Position numbers and translations under genes: made by a program | Assembly (NCBI RefSeq): GCF_019343495.1 | Contig: NZ_CP072549.1 | Span: 1,178,001 to 1,242,000, forward strand | Length of the DNA: 64,000 nt | Direction: 5' to 3' | Origin: Acinetobacter lwoffii | Lineage (GTDB): Bacteria > Pseudomonadota > Gammaproteobacteria > Pseudomonadales > Moraxellaceae | Notes under the pieces: generated by a model | Database searches by the model: none | What the model saw: only the letters and a program-made list of their open reading frames with translations | Told to the model about the DNA's origin: nothing | In this document: piece by piece, positions 56,662 to 64,000 of the stretch | Numbering within the stretch: position 1 is the first letter of the stretch | Layout of the letters: each line of letters starts with the position of its first letter

Positions 56662-58074
56662 ATGCACTCATCTCCGAATGATGCTACGCATCAGGGCAAT
56701 TCTGCGCCTTTAAAACGCGCTATGAGTACTCGACATCTGGTCATGATTTCGCTTGGTGGCGCAATCGGAACAGGCCTATTCTTAGGGTCGGGTGAAGTCA
56801 TTGCACAAACGGGGCCTGTAGGTGCCATTCTCGCTTATCTCCTGGGCGGTATTATCGCGTACATGGTGATGCTATGTTTGGGCGAACTTGCCGTTCATAT
56901 GCCAGAATCTGGTTCATTTGGCGCTTATGCCAAACGTTATATTGGACCAGGCACAGGCTATACCATCACCTGGTTATACTGGCTGACATGGTCGGTCACT
57001 CTCGGAACTGAATTTACTGCAGCGGCCTTGCTGATGCAGGAATGGTTCCCGGACATTTCCATGTGGTTATGGACCATTATCTTTGGTGTATTCGTATTTA
57101 GTCTAAATATGATTTCTACCCGCTGGTTTGCCGAATCCGAATTCTGGCTGGCACTGGTAAAAGTGGTCACGGTTGTTGCTTTTATTCTTTTAGGTCTATT
57201 GGCCATCTTTGGTGTTCTGGGCTATCAAGGCTATGAAGCTGCGCCTTTATTTACCAATCTGACTGCACAGGGCTGGTTCCCTGAAGGTCTGTTTCCGATT
57301 TTTGCTACGATGCTGATCGTGAACTTTGCCTTCTCTGGTACCGAGCTGATTGGTGTTGCTGCCGGTGAAACTGAAGATCCTGCGAAAAATGTTCCTAAAG
57401 CGATTAATACTGCGATTTTCCGCTTATTAATTTTCTTTGTGGGTACCATTATCGTGGTGACGGCATTACTTCCGCATCAGGAAGCAGGCTTAGCCGCTGA
57501 AGGCGTGAGTAGCAGTCCGTTCGTAACCGTATTCCAGCACATTGGTATCCCATATGCTGAAGACATCATCCGCTTTGTAATTATCACTGCGTTGTTGTCT
57601 GCTGCCAACTCGGGCTTATTTGCTGCTTCACGTATGATGTGGTCATTGTCATACAGCAAACAGTTGCCTGCCGTATTCTCAAGACTGAATGCTCGCGGTG
57701 TACCGTATATTGCAGTCATGGTGACCATGCTGGGTGCATTACCAGGTTTATTGTCTGAACAGTTTGCGCCAGAGACGATCTTTACCAACTTGCTGGGCGT
57801 TGCGGCGTTTACCATGGTGGTGGTCTGGATGAGTATCTGCTTAAGCCAGTTCAACTTCCGTCGTCAGTGGTATAAACAGGGTCATACGACCAAAGAACTG
57901 GGCTTTGCTGCACCATTGTTCCCGATTGTGCCAATCCTGGGCTTTGTGTTCTGTTTTATTACCTGTATCAGTATGGTCTTTGATCCATCAATGCGTATCA
58001 GCTTCGTAGGCTGTCTGTTATTTATTGCAGCGTGTTATGCAAGTTATTATGCTTTTTATCACAACAAGTCTTAA
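56662..58074 (+). CDS. Amino acid permease (AAT family)
   Basis: A 470-residue inner membrane protein with 12 helices, of the amino acid-polyamine-organocation superfamily. The first helix has LVMISLGGAIGTGLFLGSG, the conserved unwound substrate-binding segment; FSGTELIGVAAGETEDPAKNVPKAI near residue 230 is the AAT-family signature. It resembles LysP, MmuP and GABA permeases; the exact substrate cannot be fixed. ATG at 56662 is chosen over a TTG at 56641, though neither has a strong ribosome site. A strong terminator follows. Confidence 0.88.
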   Translation: MHSSPNDATHQGNSAPLKRAMSTRHLVMISLGGAIGTGLFLGSGEVIAQTGPVGAILAYLLGGIIAYMVMLCLGELAVHMPESGSFGAYAKRYIGPGTGYTITWLYWLTWSVTLGTEFTAAALLMQEWFPDISMWLWTIIFGVFVFSLNMISTRWFAESEFWLALVKVVTVVAFILLGLLAIFGVLGYQGYEAAPLFTNLTAQGWFPEGLFPIFATMLIVNFAFSGTELIGVAAGETEDPAKNVPKAINTAIFRLLIFFVGTIIVVTALLPHQEAGLAAEGVSSSPFVTVFQHIGIPYAEDIIRFVIITALLSAANSGLFAASRMMWSLSYSKQLPAVFSRLNARGVPYIAVMVTMLGALPGLLSEQFAPETIFTNLLGVAAFTMVVVWMSICLSQFNFRRQWYKQGHTTKELGFAAPLFPIVPILGFVFCFITCISMVFDPSMRISFVGCLLFIAACYASYYAFYHNKS

Positions 58075-58086
58075 TCATCAGTTTTA

Positions 58087-58115
58087 AAAGAGCGGCTCCG
58101 GCCGCTCTTTTTTTA
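58087..58115 (+). terminator. Intrinsic terminator of the permease gene
   Basis: Ten-bp GC-rich stem around TCCG and a T run. Confidence 0.92.
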
Positions 58116-58156
58116 TCTATACTATAACCATAGTGGGCAGCCTTAAGGGTGCGTCG

Positions 58157-59050
58157 ATGAAAATTGTGTTTATTCACGGCATGAACAAGCAACAGTATAC
58201 GGCTACTTCATTACGTCAACATTGGCTGCATCTCTTCAAAACAGGCCTTCGGAAAAACCCACAACAGCAAGCTCGGTTTACTTATTTAAAACGGCATATC
58301 CGTATCCCTTTTTATGGCGATTTACTTTCTCGGCATCATTTTCATAACGTCTTGAATGCCAGCACCCTGATGCCGCAACAGTGGCCGCATTTCCCTTTTT
58401 TACATCCCGCACAGCTGCAACCGACACCGCCACTAGACCAGTGCACCTATCAAATTTGTGACGTCCCGCAGTTAAATCTTGATGATGCCCTGAATTTCAA
58501 TCAGAAACTGAAGTTCATCACAGCATTAAGCAAAGATATTGCCTTGCGGGATTTTGCGGTACTCATCAATTATTTTCCCAGCTTACACGCCAGCTTTTTA
58601 CATAAATTTTTGCTAGAAGCTTATCTTTATTTGGCCAACCCACATTTTATGCAGGAAGTTCACTGCCGCATTCATGATCAACTCTATAGCAGCAGGCCAC
58701 AGATTCTGGTGGCACATTCGCTTGGCAGCGTGATTGCCTATAATTATTTGATTCAGCATCCAGAGCTAAATATCAAGCGTTTTATTACTCTCGGATCACC
58801 GTTGGCATTTCGGGTCATTCAGGCTCATCTGCCGCAACCAATTGTACGACCTACTGCAATTTCAGGTGACTGGATAAATTTCTATTGTAGCGATGACTTT
58901 CTGACTACCTTTCCATTATTAGAACCACCCTTTCAGTTTCAGCCGGCGATTATCAATCAGGAGATTCATACCTCCATCTATCATCCGCATGATATTGATG
59001 GTTATATTCAGCATCCGGACGTCATGAAAGTGCTCCTGGAATTACTCTAA
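58157..59050 (+). CDS. Alpha/beta hydrolase, tandem paralogue 1
   Basis: A 297-residue protein starting MKIVFIHGMN, with the oxyanion HG segment at residues 7-8 and a nucleophile elbow AHSLGS with Ser188. A likely Asp is in CSDDFLT and a His near the C-terminus in PHDIDGYIQHP. There is no signal peptide, so it should be cytosolic. A long central segment rich in His and Pro (about 58-105) is unusual. AAGGG precedes the ATG at 58157, so the longer version from 58133 is rejected. The substrate is unknown; AHSLG lipases and esterases are the nearest type. A close paralogue follows. Confidence 0.75.
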   Translation: MKIVFIHGMNKQQYTATSLRQHWLHLFKTGLRKNPQQQARFTYLKRHIRIPFYGDLLSRHHFHNVLNASTLMPQQWPHFPFLHPAQLQPTPPLDQCTYQICDVPQLNLDDALNFNQKLKFITALSKDIALRDFAVLINYFPSLHASFLHKFLLEAYLYLANPHFMQEVHCRIHDQLYSSRPQILVAHSLGSVIAYNYLIQHPELNIKRFITLGSPLAFRVIQAHLPQPIVRPTAISGDWINFYCSDDFLTTFPLLEPPFQFQPAIINQEIHTSIYHPHDIDGYIQHPDVMKVLLELL

Positions 59051-59295
59051 GACTCACGCCAAACTCTAAATTCAACTTTTACCGTTCCATTCATATTCTT
59101 TCTCTATTCAGTGAAATCTTTCATCCGGACTTACCAATTTACTGCTTTTTCTGCCTTTTCTATAAATATACAGATGTATGTTAATGATTGTTTTATCAAA
59201 GATAATTTATACATTAACGCCACAAAAAGTGCAGCTTGGCTTGTCGCAATTTTCTCTATACTGTGAATATATAAATCGACCTCCGTGAGGTATCG

Positions 59296-60207
59296 ATGAA
59301 AGTTATTTTTATTCATGGAATGAACCAGCAACATCATAGTGCTGCATCGATTCGCCAGCGCTGGCTGCATATACTTCAAAAAGGCATTCGCAAACACCGT
59401 CATGATGCCAGATTCAGTTATTTACGACGTCACATTCACATTCCATTTTATGGGGACTTGCTTTCACACTACAACGTTCGCAACATCCTGAATGCTGGCA
59501 CCTTGATGCCACAGCAATGGCCCAGCTTTCGTTTCCGTCAACCTGTCCATCCTCAGCTTCCTGCACCAGTTCCACGTCCTGGCTGGCGCAAGCCCGTGAT
59601 TTCCGATCTTCCCCAGCTTAACCTGAATGACACGATGGATTTTAAACAGAAATTCAAATTTATTACCACGCTAAGCAAAAATGTTGCACTGCGAGACTTT
59701 GTATTATTGCTGAATTATTTTCCCAGTCTGCATCGGAGCCTGCTTCAAAAATTTCTGATTGAAACCTATCTGTATCTCGACAATCCTGCTTTCATGAAGG
59801 AAGTTCATGAACGGATTGCCCGGCAATTGAATGGTCGCAAACCTTGTATTGTGATTGCTCATTCTCTGGGCAGTGTGATTACCTATAACTATCTCATCCA
59901 GCATCCTGAACTGAATATACAGCGTTTTATTACTTTAGGATCGCCACTAGCCTTCCAGGTGATCCAGTCACATTTACCGCAACCCATTGTACGACCTGCA
60001 GCAATTACAGGCGACTGGATAAATTTTTATTCAACTGATGATTTTCTTACCGCCTTTCCTCTTACACAACCGCCATTTCAGTTTCAACCCGCAATTATTA
60101 ACCACGGCATTCGTACCCATATTCACCGCCCGCATGATATTACCGGCTATTTACTCCATCCGCAGGTAGTAGAAGCAATTCTGGAATTGCTTAAAAATCC
60201 AGCTTAA
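59296..60207 (+). CDS. Alpha/beta hydrolase, tandem paralogue 2
   Basis: A 303-residue protein with the same layout as its neighbour: MKVIFIHGMN at the start, the elbow AHSLGS with Ser190, and TDDFLTAF. From the elbow onward the two are nearly identical over long stretches (NYLIQHPELNI, RFITLGSPLAF, DWINFY, PPFQFQPAIIN); the N-terminal and central parts differ more. GTGAGG precedes the ATG. The 245 bases between the two genes hold no other gene. This tandem duplication diverged after copying. Confidence 0.78.
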   Translation: MKVIFIHGMNQQHHSAASIRQRWLHILQKGIRKHRHDARFSYLRRHIHIPFYGDLLSHYNVRNILNAGTLMPQQWPSFRFRQPVHPQLPAPVPRPGWRKPVISDLPQLNLNDTMDFKQKFKFITTLSKNVALRDFVLLLNYFPSLHRSLLQKFLIETYLYLDNPAFMKEVHERIARQLNGRKPCIVIAHSLGSVITYNYLIQHPELNIQRFITLGSPLAFQVIQSHLPQPIVRPAAITGDWINFYSTDDFLTAFPLTQPPFQFQPAIINHGIRTHIHRPHDITGYLLHPQVVEAILELLKNPA

Positions 60208-60292
60208 ACCATGTAATTTTCCAGTATTTTCTCTAGATTGTTTTAAATTTATGCACTCAACCCAGAAAATCATTTTTTTTATGGAAATGCGT

Positions 60293-60321
60293 TTGACACC
60301 CCCCTGTTTTCACCCTATTAT
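60293..60321 (+). promoter_or_regulatory. Promoter of the three-gene tRNA-Glu cluster
   Basis: TTGACA at 60293-60298 and TATTAT at 60316-60321, with a 17-base spacer. Confidence 0.85.
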
Positions 60322-60338
60322 ACGCCCACCTCTGAAAC

Positions 60339-60414
60339 GTCCCTATCGTCTAGAGGCCTAGGACATCGCCCTTTCACGGCGGTAACCGGGGTTCGAATCC
60401 CCGTAGGGACGCCA
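60339..60414 (+). tRNA. tRNA-Glu (TTC), copy 3
   Basis: Identical to copies 1 and 2. It is the first gene of a three-tRNA transcript. Confidence 0.96.
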
Positions 60415-60438
60415 ATTTTCAGAAGTACATTTTATTAA

Positions 60439-60514
60439 GTCCCTATCGTCTAGAGGCCTAGGACATCGCCCTTTCACGGCGGTAACCGGGGTTCGAATCC
60501 CCGTAGGGACGCCA
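60439..60514 (+). tRNA. tRNA-Glu (TTC), copy 4
   Basis: Identical copy, 24 bases after copy 3, without its own promoter. Confidence 0.96.
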
Positions 60515-60560
60515 TTACTTCAAGCTAAAAGTAGCGGTTTTAAAATTTATCTTCTGTACT

Positions 60561-60636
60561 GTCCCTATCGTCTAGAGGCCTAGGACATCGCCCTTTCACG
60601 GCGGTAACCGGGGTTCGAATCCCCGTAGGGACGCCA
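60561..60636 (+). tRNA. tRNA-Glu (TTC), copy 5
   Basis: Identical copy, 46 bases after copy 4, last before the terminator. Confidence 0.96.
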
Positions 60637-60662
60637 TATTCGAGATGGCAACATCTCAACAA

Positions 60663-60696
60663 AAAGCCCGAGCATTGCGACTCGGGCTTTTTTTAT
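60663..60696 (+). terminator. Terminator of the tRNA-Glu cluster
   Basis: Ten-bp stem around the loop CATTGCGA, the same loop as in both tRNA-Asn terminators, followed by T. Confidence 0.92.
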
Positions 60697-60943
60697 CTTG
60701 CAAATTTTATTTCTGAAAACTTTAAACCTTGTTTTTATCATTCGTTCAAATCTAGCTCTCTTTCTGGGGGCTGCCATCCCATTCTTAATTTTACAATTTG
60801 TATTGTTTTAACATTTCTATGCATAGAAATATCCGTTCATTTTCATTTAAAGCAATACACCAATAAATTAGAACAAAAATTCAACACCCTGCTTTTAGAG
60901 GGCACGTTAAGGTAAATCAAGAGAAATCTGCAAGGATCAGATT

Positions 60944-62365
60944 ATGTTCGTCAGCACAGAGCTAAGTTTACCTTTATCGCCAAATAAAAATCATAATTAT
61001 CAAATTAAAAGCTTTAAGGATTGGGTCGACTTTTTTCAAGATACTGAAATTTCGACATATACCAAAACTGAAAAAGCTGAATCTTATTTGAGCGATCTGA
61101 TTAAAAATTTAAATATTGATACTCTCGGATGGTTAGATCAGCCCGCACAGGTTGAACAGCATCTTTTAGAACAACATCATCAAATCTGTGCCACTTTCCA
61201 GGCCTATGTCAATCGCCGTAAACAGCAGCAGCCTCGGGAATATTTTCCAACGGTTTCTCATGCTTTCGAATTCCTGGCGAAAGTTGCACCGGTCAAACTG
61301 GTCGATGGTGCCTGGTTATATTCGACCGTGCCAAACTGTAATCAGCCCGAGCTAAAAGATTTGATTTACATCTATCTCGAAGAGCTTGGTTTAGGGCATC
61401 CGCGTGCCAATCATGTCACCATGTATCAGGACCTGTTGAGTCATTATGAGCTGAACAGTTACGCCGAGCATTTGGATGACAGTTACTACGAACAGGCTGC
61501 CGTACAGCTAGCACTAGCTTATGCCCCAGCCAAATATTTACCTTTGGTCATTGGCTTTAATCTCGGCTATGAACAGTTACCGCTACATCTGTTAATCACC
61601 AATTATGAACTGGCTGAACTGGGTATCGATCCGCATTATTTCAATGTGCACATTACTATTGATAATGTTCACAATGGTCATGCGCAGAAATCCCTGCAAG
61701 CGTTTATCCAGCATTTTAATCAAGCTGAAGATCCACAAATTTATCTTGAACTGATTAAAAAAGGCTATGTTCTGAATGACATCGGCAAAAGTTCCTCTCA
61801 GATCATTAAGGAACTGGATATTGGGCAGATGGCTTTAAAAGTTTTCCAGAATAAAGCGCTGATTGGTCAATATATTCATAATCAGAAATGCCAGTTTAGT
61901 GGCAAGACCATCAATGACTGGTTATCCGATCCTGCCCAGATTAGCGAATTTTTGCAGGTGATGATTGAAAAAGGCTGGATCGTGAAAGATGCGCCAGTAG
62001 AACAAAGTCGCTTCTGGAAAATGATCGATCATCCGGAAGGTAAAATGTTTGGGGTCTTTAATGCGACCGAAAAACAGATTATTAAAGACTGGATTCAGGG
62101 TGCAGGCTTGGCAACTCGCCTGTCCTCACGTAGTGCAGCCCCATCACAAGCAAAAATTGAACCTGCAATGAGCCGCATGGACCAGCAGCGCTTGAATCAG
62201 TTAAAAAGCCGCTTTATGCGCTGTGAAGGTGCTGAACAGAAAATTGATCTACTGATTCCTTATACTGCACCGCATATGCATCACACCGAAATAGGCTTAT
62301 GGGCGACTCGTCAGTTAAGCCAGTTATTATTTCCTTTTCAGACCCAGGCGATGCATTATTCCTAA
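60944..62365 (+). CDS. Haem-oxygenase-like iron-containing enzyme
   Basis: A 473-residue protein I assign to the iron-containing redox enzyme family (PF14518), helical diiron oxidases or oxygenases with a haem-oxygenase fold. Candidate ligands lie in helices: Glu146/Glu147 and His157 in YLEELGLGHPRANHV, Glu210 in GFNLGYEQ, and His236, Asp240, His243 in HITIDNVHNGH. The C-terminal third (after about 300) is not part of that domain and is unrecognised. Known members oxidise amino acids or fatty acids, sometimes within biosynthetic clusters. No partner enzyme is obvious here. AAGGATC precedes the ATG. Confidence 0.7.
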   Translation: MFVSTELSLPLSPNKNHNYQIKSFKDWVDFFQDTEISTYTKTEKAESYLSDLIKNLNIDTLGWLDQPAQVEQHLLEQHHQICATFQAYVNRRKQQQPREYFPTVSHAFEFLAKVAPVKLVDGAWLYSTVPNCNQPELKDLIYIYLEELGLGHPRANHVTMYQDLLSHYELNSYAEHLDDSYYEQAAVQLALAYAPAKYLPLVIGFNLGYEQLPLHLLITNYELAELGIDPHYFNVHITIDNVHNGHAQKSLQAFIQHFNQAEDPQIYLELIKKGYVLNDIGKSSSQIIKELDIGQMALKVFQNKALIGQYIHNQKCQFSGKTINDWLSDPAQISEFLQVMIEKGWIVKDAPVEQSRFWKMIDHPEGKMFGVFNATEKQIIKDWIQGAGLATRLSSRSAAPSQAKIEPAMSRMDQQRLNQLKSRFMRCEGAEQKIDLLIPYTAPHMHHTEIGLWATRQLSQLLFPFQTQAMHYS

Positions 62366-62390
62366 AGCACTCCTAAGTGCCAGAAATTAA

Positions 62391-62423
62391 AAAAACCGGA
62401 CATTTGCAGTGTCCGGTTTTTTT
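62391..62423. terminator. Bidirectional terminator between convergent genes
   Basis: Eleven-bp stem with a seven-base loop and A/T runs on both sides. Confidence 0.92.
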
Positions 62424-62431
62424 GATAAAAA

Positions 62432-63676
62432 TTAAGCCGATTTTCGTGAGTTTAATTGTCCCTTGATTACCGCTTTGACATTGCCTTTCAGATACTGCAA
62501 AAAGACTTTTAGTGGTGACAGTTTCGGATTAGGCTGCTTGCCTTTAGCAATTTCCTTAAACTGCGCGGCATACCAGATGATTTCCATAATCGCCATCTTG
62601 TCGACCATTGGAATACCGGTTTTAATTTTCTCAACCGCATAACGTACATCCTGCCCTGCAACCAGACGATTGCCCAAGTCAGGCTCTACCGCAAAGGGAC
62701 GTGCAATCCCGACAAAATCACAGGCACCACTGTCGAGCGCGGCATTCATGCCTTCAACAGTTCGGAATCCACCAGTGACCATGATATGACACTTCACTTC
62801 CTGCCGGATTTTTTCGGCAAAATCGAGGAAATAGGCTTCACGGGCAATGGTCGAGGCCTTGCGCTTGTCTGCTTTCACGCCGGCCATCGCAGGTGCTTCA
62901 TAGCTACCACCTGACACTTCAATGATATCAATGCCTGCAGCGTCCATCGCCTTAAAGACATAGATGACATCTTCTTCGCTAATACCACCGCGCTGGAAAT
63001 CAGCTGAATTCAGCTTGACTGAAATAATAAAATTTTCCGAAGTCGCAGCACGTACGGCCTGATAGGTTTGCAGCAAGAAACGGGTACGATTCTCAATACT
63101 ACCACCCCATTGATCCTGACGCTTATTGGTCAGCGGTGACAGAAACTGGCTAATCAGATAACCATGTGCCCCATGCAACTGCACCCCCTCAAATCCTGCT
63201 TTTTCACAAATGGCAGCCGAAGTGGCAAAGCGCTGGATAATATCCAGGATTTCATCTTCACGCAGTTCCCGCGGGGTTCCAAAGCTCATTGCCAAAGCCG
63301 GACTAAATGGGACTGCGGACGGTGCAACCGTTTCTTGATTCAGGCCCTTGGGACACTGGCGGCCCGGATGCGACAACTGGACCAGTTGTACCATGCAATG
63401 CTGTTTGCCTACGTCGGCCCAGACTTTGAGCTGCGCCAGATCGCGTTCTGTTTCTACCACTACGACGCCCGGTTCATTCTTGGCACGATAATCCACCATG
63501 ACATTACCCGTAATAGCACAACCCAAGCCACCTTCGGCCCATGCTTCATACAACTTGAAATGCGCCTGATTGGGCTGGCCGGCATCATTGGCCAGTGCTT
63601 CACTCATGGCACCTTTAATGATGCGATTTTTAAAAGTGGTATTACGAATTTGAATGGAATCGGCCAATTGAGTCAT
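62432..63676 (-). CDS. NADH:flavin oxidoreductase, old yellow enzyme family
   Basis: A 414-residue TIM-barrel FMN enzyme. MVQLVQLSHPGRQ near residue 85 and GVQLHGAHGYLISQFLSPLTNKRQDQWGG near 165, seen in parts, are family signatures (His-Gly-Ala-His substrate site; WGGS). It lacks the iron-sulfur and NADPH domains of FadH, so it is the single-domain type that reduces activated C=C bonds. The substrate is unknown. ATG at 63676 has AGGA ten bases upstream; the longer version from 63754 is rejected. Confidence 0.88.
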   Translation of the reverse strand: MTQLADSIQIRNTTFKNRIIKGAMSEALANDAGQPNQAHFKLYEAWAEGGLGCAITGNVMVDYRAKNEPGVVVVETERDLAQLKVWADVGKQHCMVQLVQLSHPGRQCPKGLNQETVAPSAVPFSPALAMSFGTPRELREDEILDIIQRFATSAAICEKAGFEGVQLHGAHGYLISQFLSPLTNKRQDQWGGSIENRTRFLLQTYQAVRAATSENFIISVKLNSADFQRGGISEEDVIYVFKAMDAAGIDIIEVSGGSYEAPAMAGVKADKRKASTIAREAYFLDFAEKIRQEVKCHIMVTGGFRTVEGMNAALDSGACDFVGIARPFAVEPDLGNRLVAGQDVRYAVEKIKTGIPMVDKMAIMEIIWYAAQFKEIAKGKQPNPKLSPLKVFLQYLKGNVKAVIKGQLNSRKSA

Positions 63677-63806
63677 GATCTGTCCTGATACGTTACTTTT
63701 ATTTTGTACTCGTTTATAACGTAAGCTAGAACAATTGACAATCAGTCTTGTCAAATTTACACAATTTTTATCTGCTTATTTTCTTATGGTTAAAGATTTT
63801 TGTGAT

Positions 63807-64000
63807 TTAGTTTCTTGGATCAAAAGCATCCCGTACCGCTTCTCCCATATAGATCAGCAAACTCAGTACAATCGCCAAACTAAAGAATCCCGACAATGCC
63901 AGCCACGGCGCATTTAAGTTGTTTTTGGCCTGAAGCAAGAGTTCCCCGAGGGATGCCGAATCGGGTGGCAGACCATACCCTAAAAAATCCAGCGCTGTCA
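63807..64000 (-). CDS. yejE: C-terminus of an oligopeptide/microcin-type ABC permease (YejE-like), cut by the window edge
   Basis: Read on the minus strand from the window edge, the frame gives LDFLGYGLPPDSASLGELL, then QAKNNLNAPWLALSGFFSLA, then a membrane helix and the end GEAVRDAFDPRN with a TAA stop at 63807. This is the conserved C-terminus of DppC/OppC-type permeases, closest in style to YejE of the microcin C/peptide importer. The rest of the gene, and probably yejB and yejF, lie beyond the window. Confidence 0.85.
   Translation of the reverse strand, partial: TALDFLGYGLPPDSASLGELLLQAKNNLNAPWLALSGFFSLAIVLSLLIYMGEAVRDAFDPRN

Overview
This window is chromosomal DNA from a moderately AT-rich gammaproteobacterium, almost certainly an Acinetobacter. 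The evidence is the trpG-trpD-trpC cluster with no other trp genes, the content of housekeeping genes (sthA, lipA, fadE, ubiCA, glnA, folE, hemE, argG, pyrC, rnt), DUF3015, DUF817 and DUF4105 proteins, and repeated tRNA-Asn and tRNA-Glu genes. I see no rRNA operon, prophage, insertion sequence or CRISPR array. Most of the window is ordinary core genome with clear intrinsic terminators.

Layout. 1-5.8 kb: end of an unrecognised gene, a small basic protein, an OmpW-like porin, an MFS carrier overlapped by a 44-residue membrane protein, a TauD-like dioxygenase and a Cys-rich copper-storage-like protein. 5.9-12 kb: sthA, lipA, fadE and a carboxymuconolactone-decarboxylase-like gene. 12-18.5 kb, minus strand: pyrimidine (uracil) degradation genes. 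rutD is a separate unit, followed by rutA-rutB-rutC-rutF-rutG and a beta-hydroxyacid dehydrogenase that probably takes the last step. Both units start at sequences matching sigma-54 promoters. 18.5-26.5 kb: degS-like protease, NIF3 protein, sodB, two duplicated tRNA-Asn pairs, a DUF2726 protein, diaminopimelate dehydrogenase and a lipase-like lipoprotein. 26.5-30 kb, minus strand: ubiC-ubiA and glnA, the latter with a sigma-54 promoter and two NtrC-like sites. 30.5-36 kb, plus strand: trpGDC, an Smr protein, folE, a lysine-rich histone-like protein and a DUF4385 protein. 36-42 kb, minus strand: a DosC-like oxygen-sensing diguanylate cyclase, a DUF4105 protein, a DUF3015 protein, and hemE with a DUF817 membrane protein. 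42-51.5 kb: L,D-transpeptidase, pirin, methyltransferase, tRNA-Ser, fadH, argG and a membrane diguanylate cyclase. 51.5-53.4 kb: pyrC-rnt and a tRNA-Glu whose promoter lies inside rnt. 53.4-60.7 kb is the most variable-looking part. Five identical tRNA-Glu genes flank a broken TonB-dependent receptor with Fur boxes, an amino-acid permease and two tandem paralogous serine hydrolases. 60.9-64 kb: a haem-oxygenase-like diiron enzyme, an old-yellow-enzyme-family oxidoreductase and the end of a yejE-type ABC permease gene cut by the window edge.

The main connected theme is nitrogen control. The three best sigma-54 promoter matches I found lie upstream of rutA, rutD and glnA, so uracil scavenging and glutamine synthesis probably respond together to nitrogen limitation. 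I did not find a convincing wholly new system. The items most worth a second look are the rut locus with a substituted terminal reductase, the tRNA-flanked region with the decayed receptor and tandem hydrolases, the tRNA-Asn copies that differ only by compensated acceptor-stem pairs, and the uncharacterised diiron enzyme.
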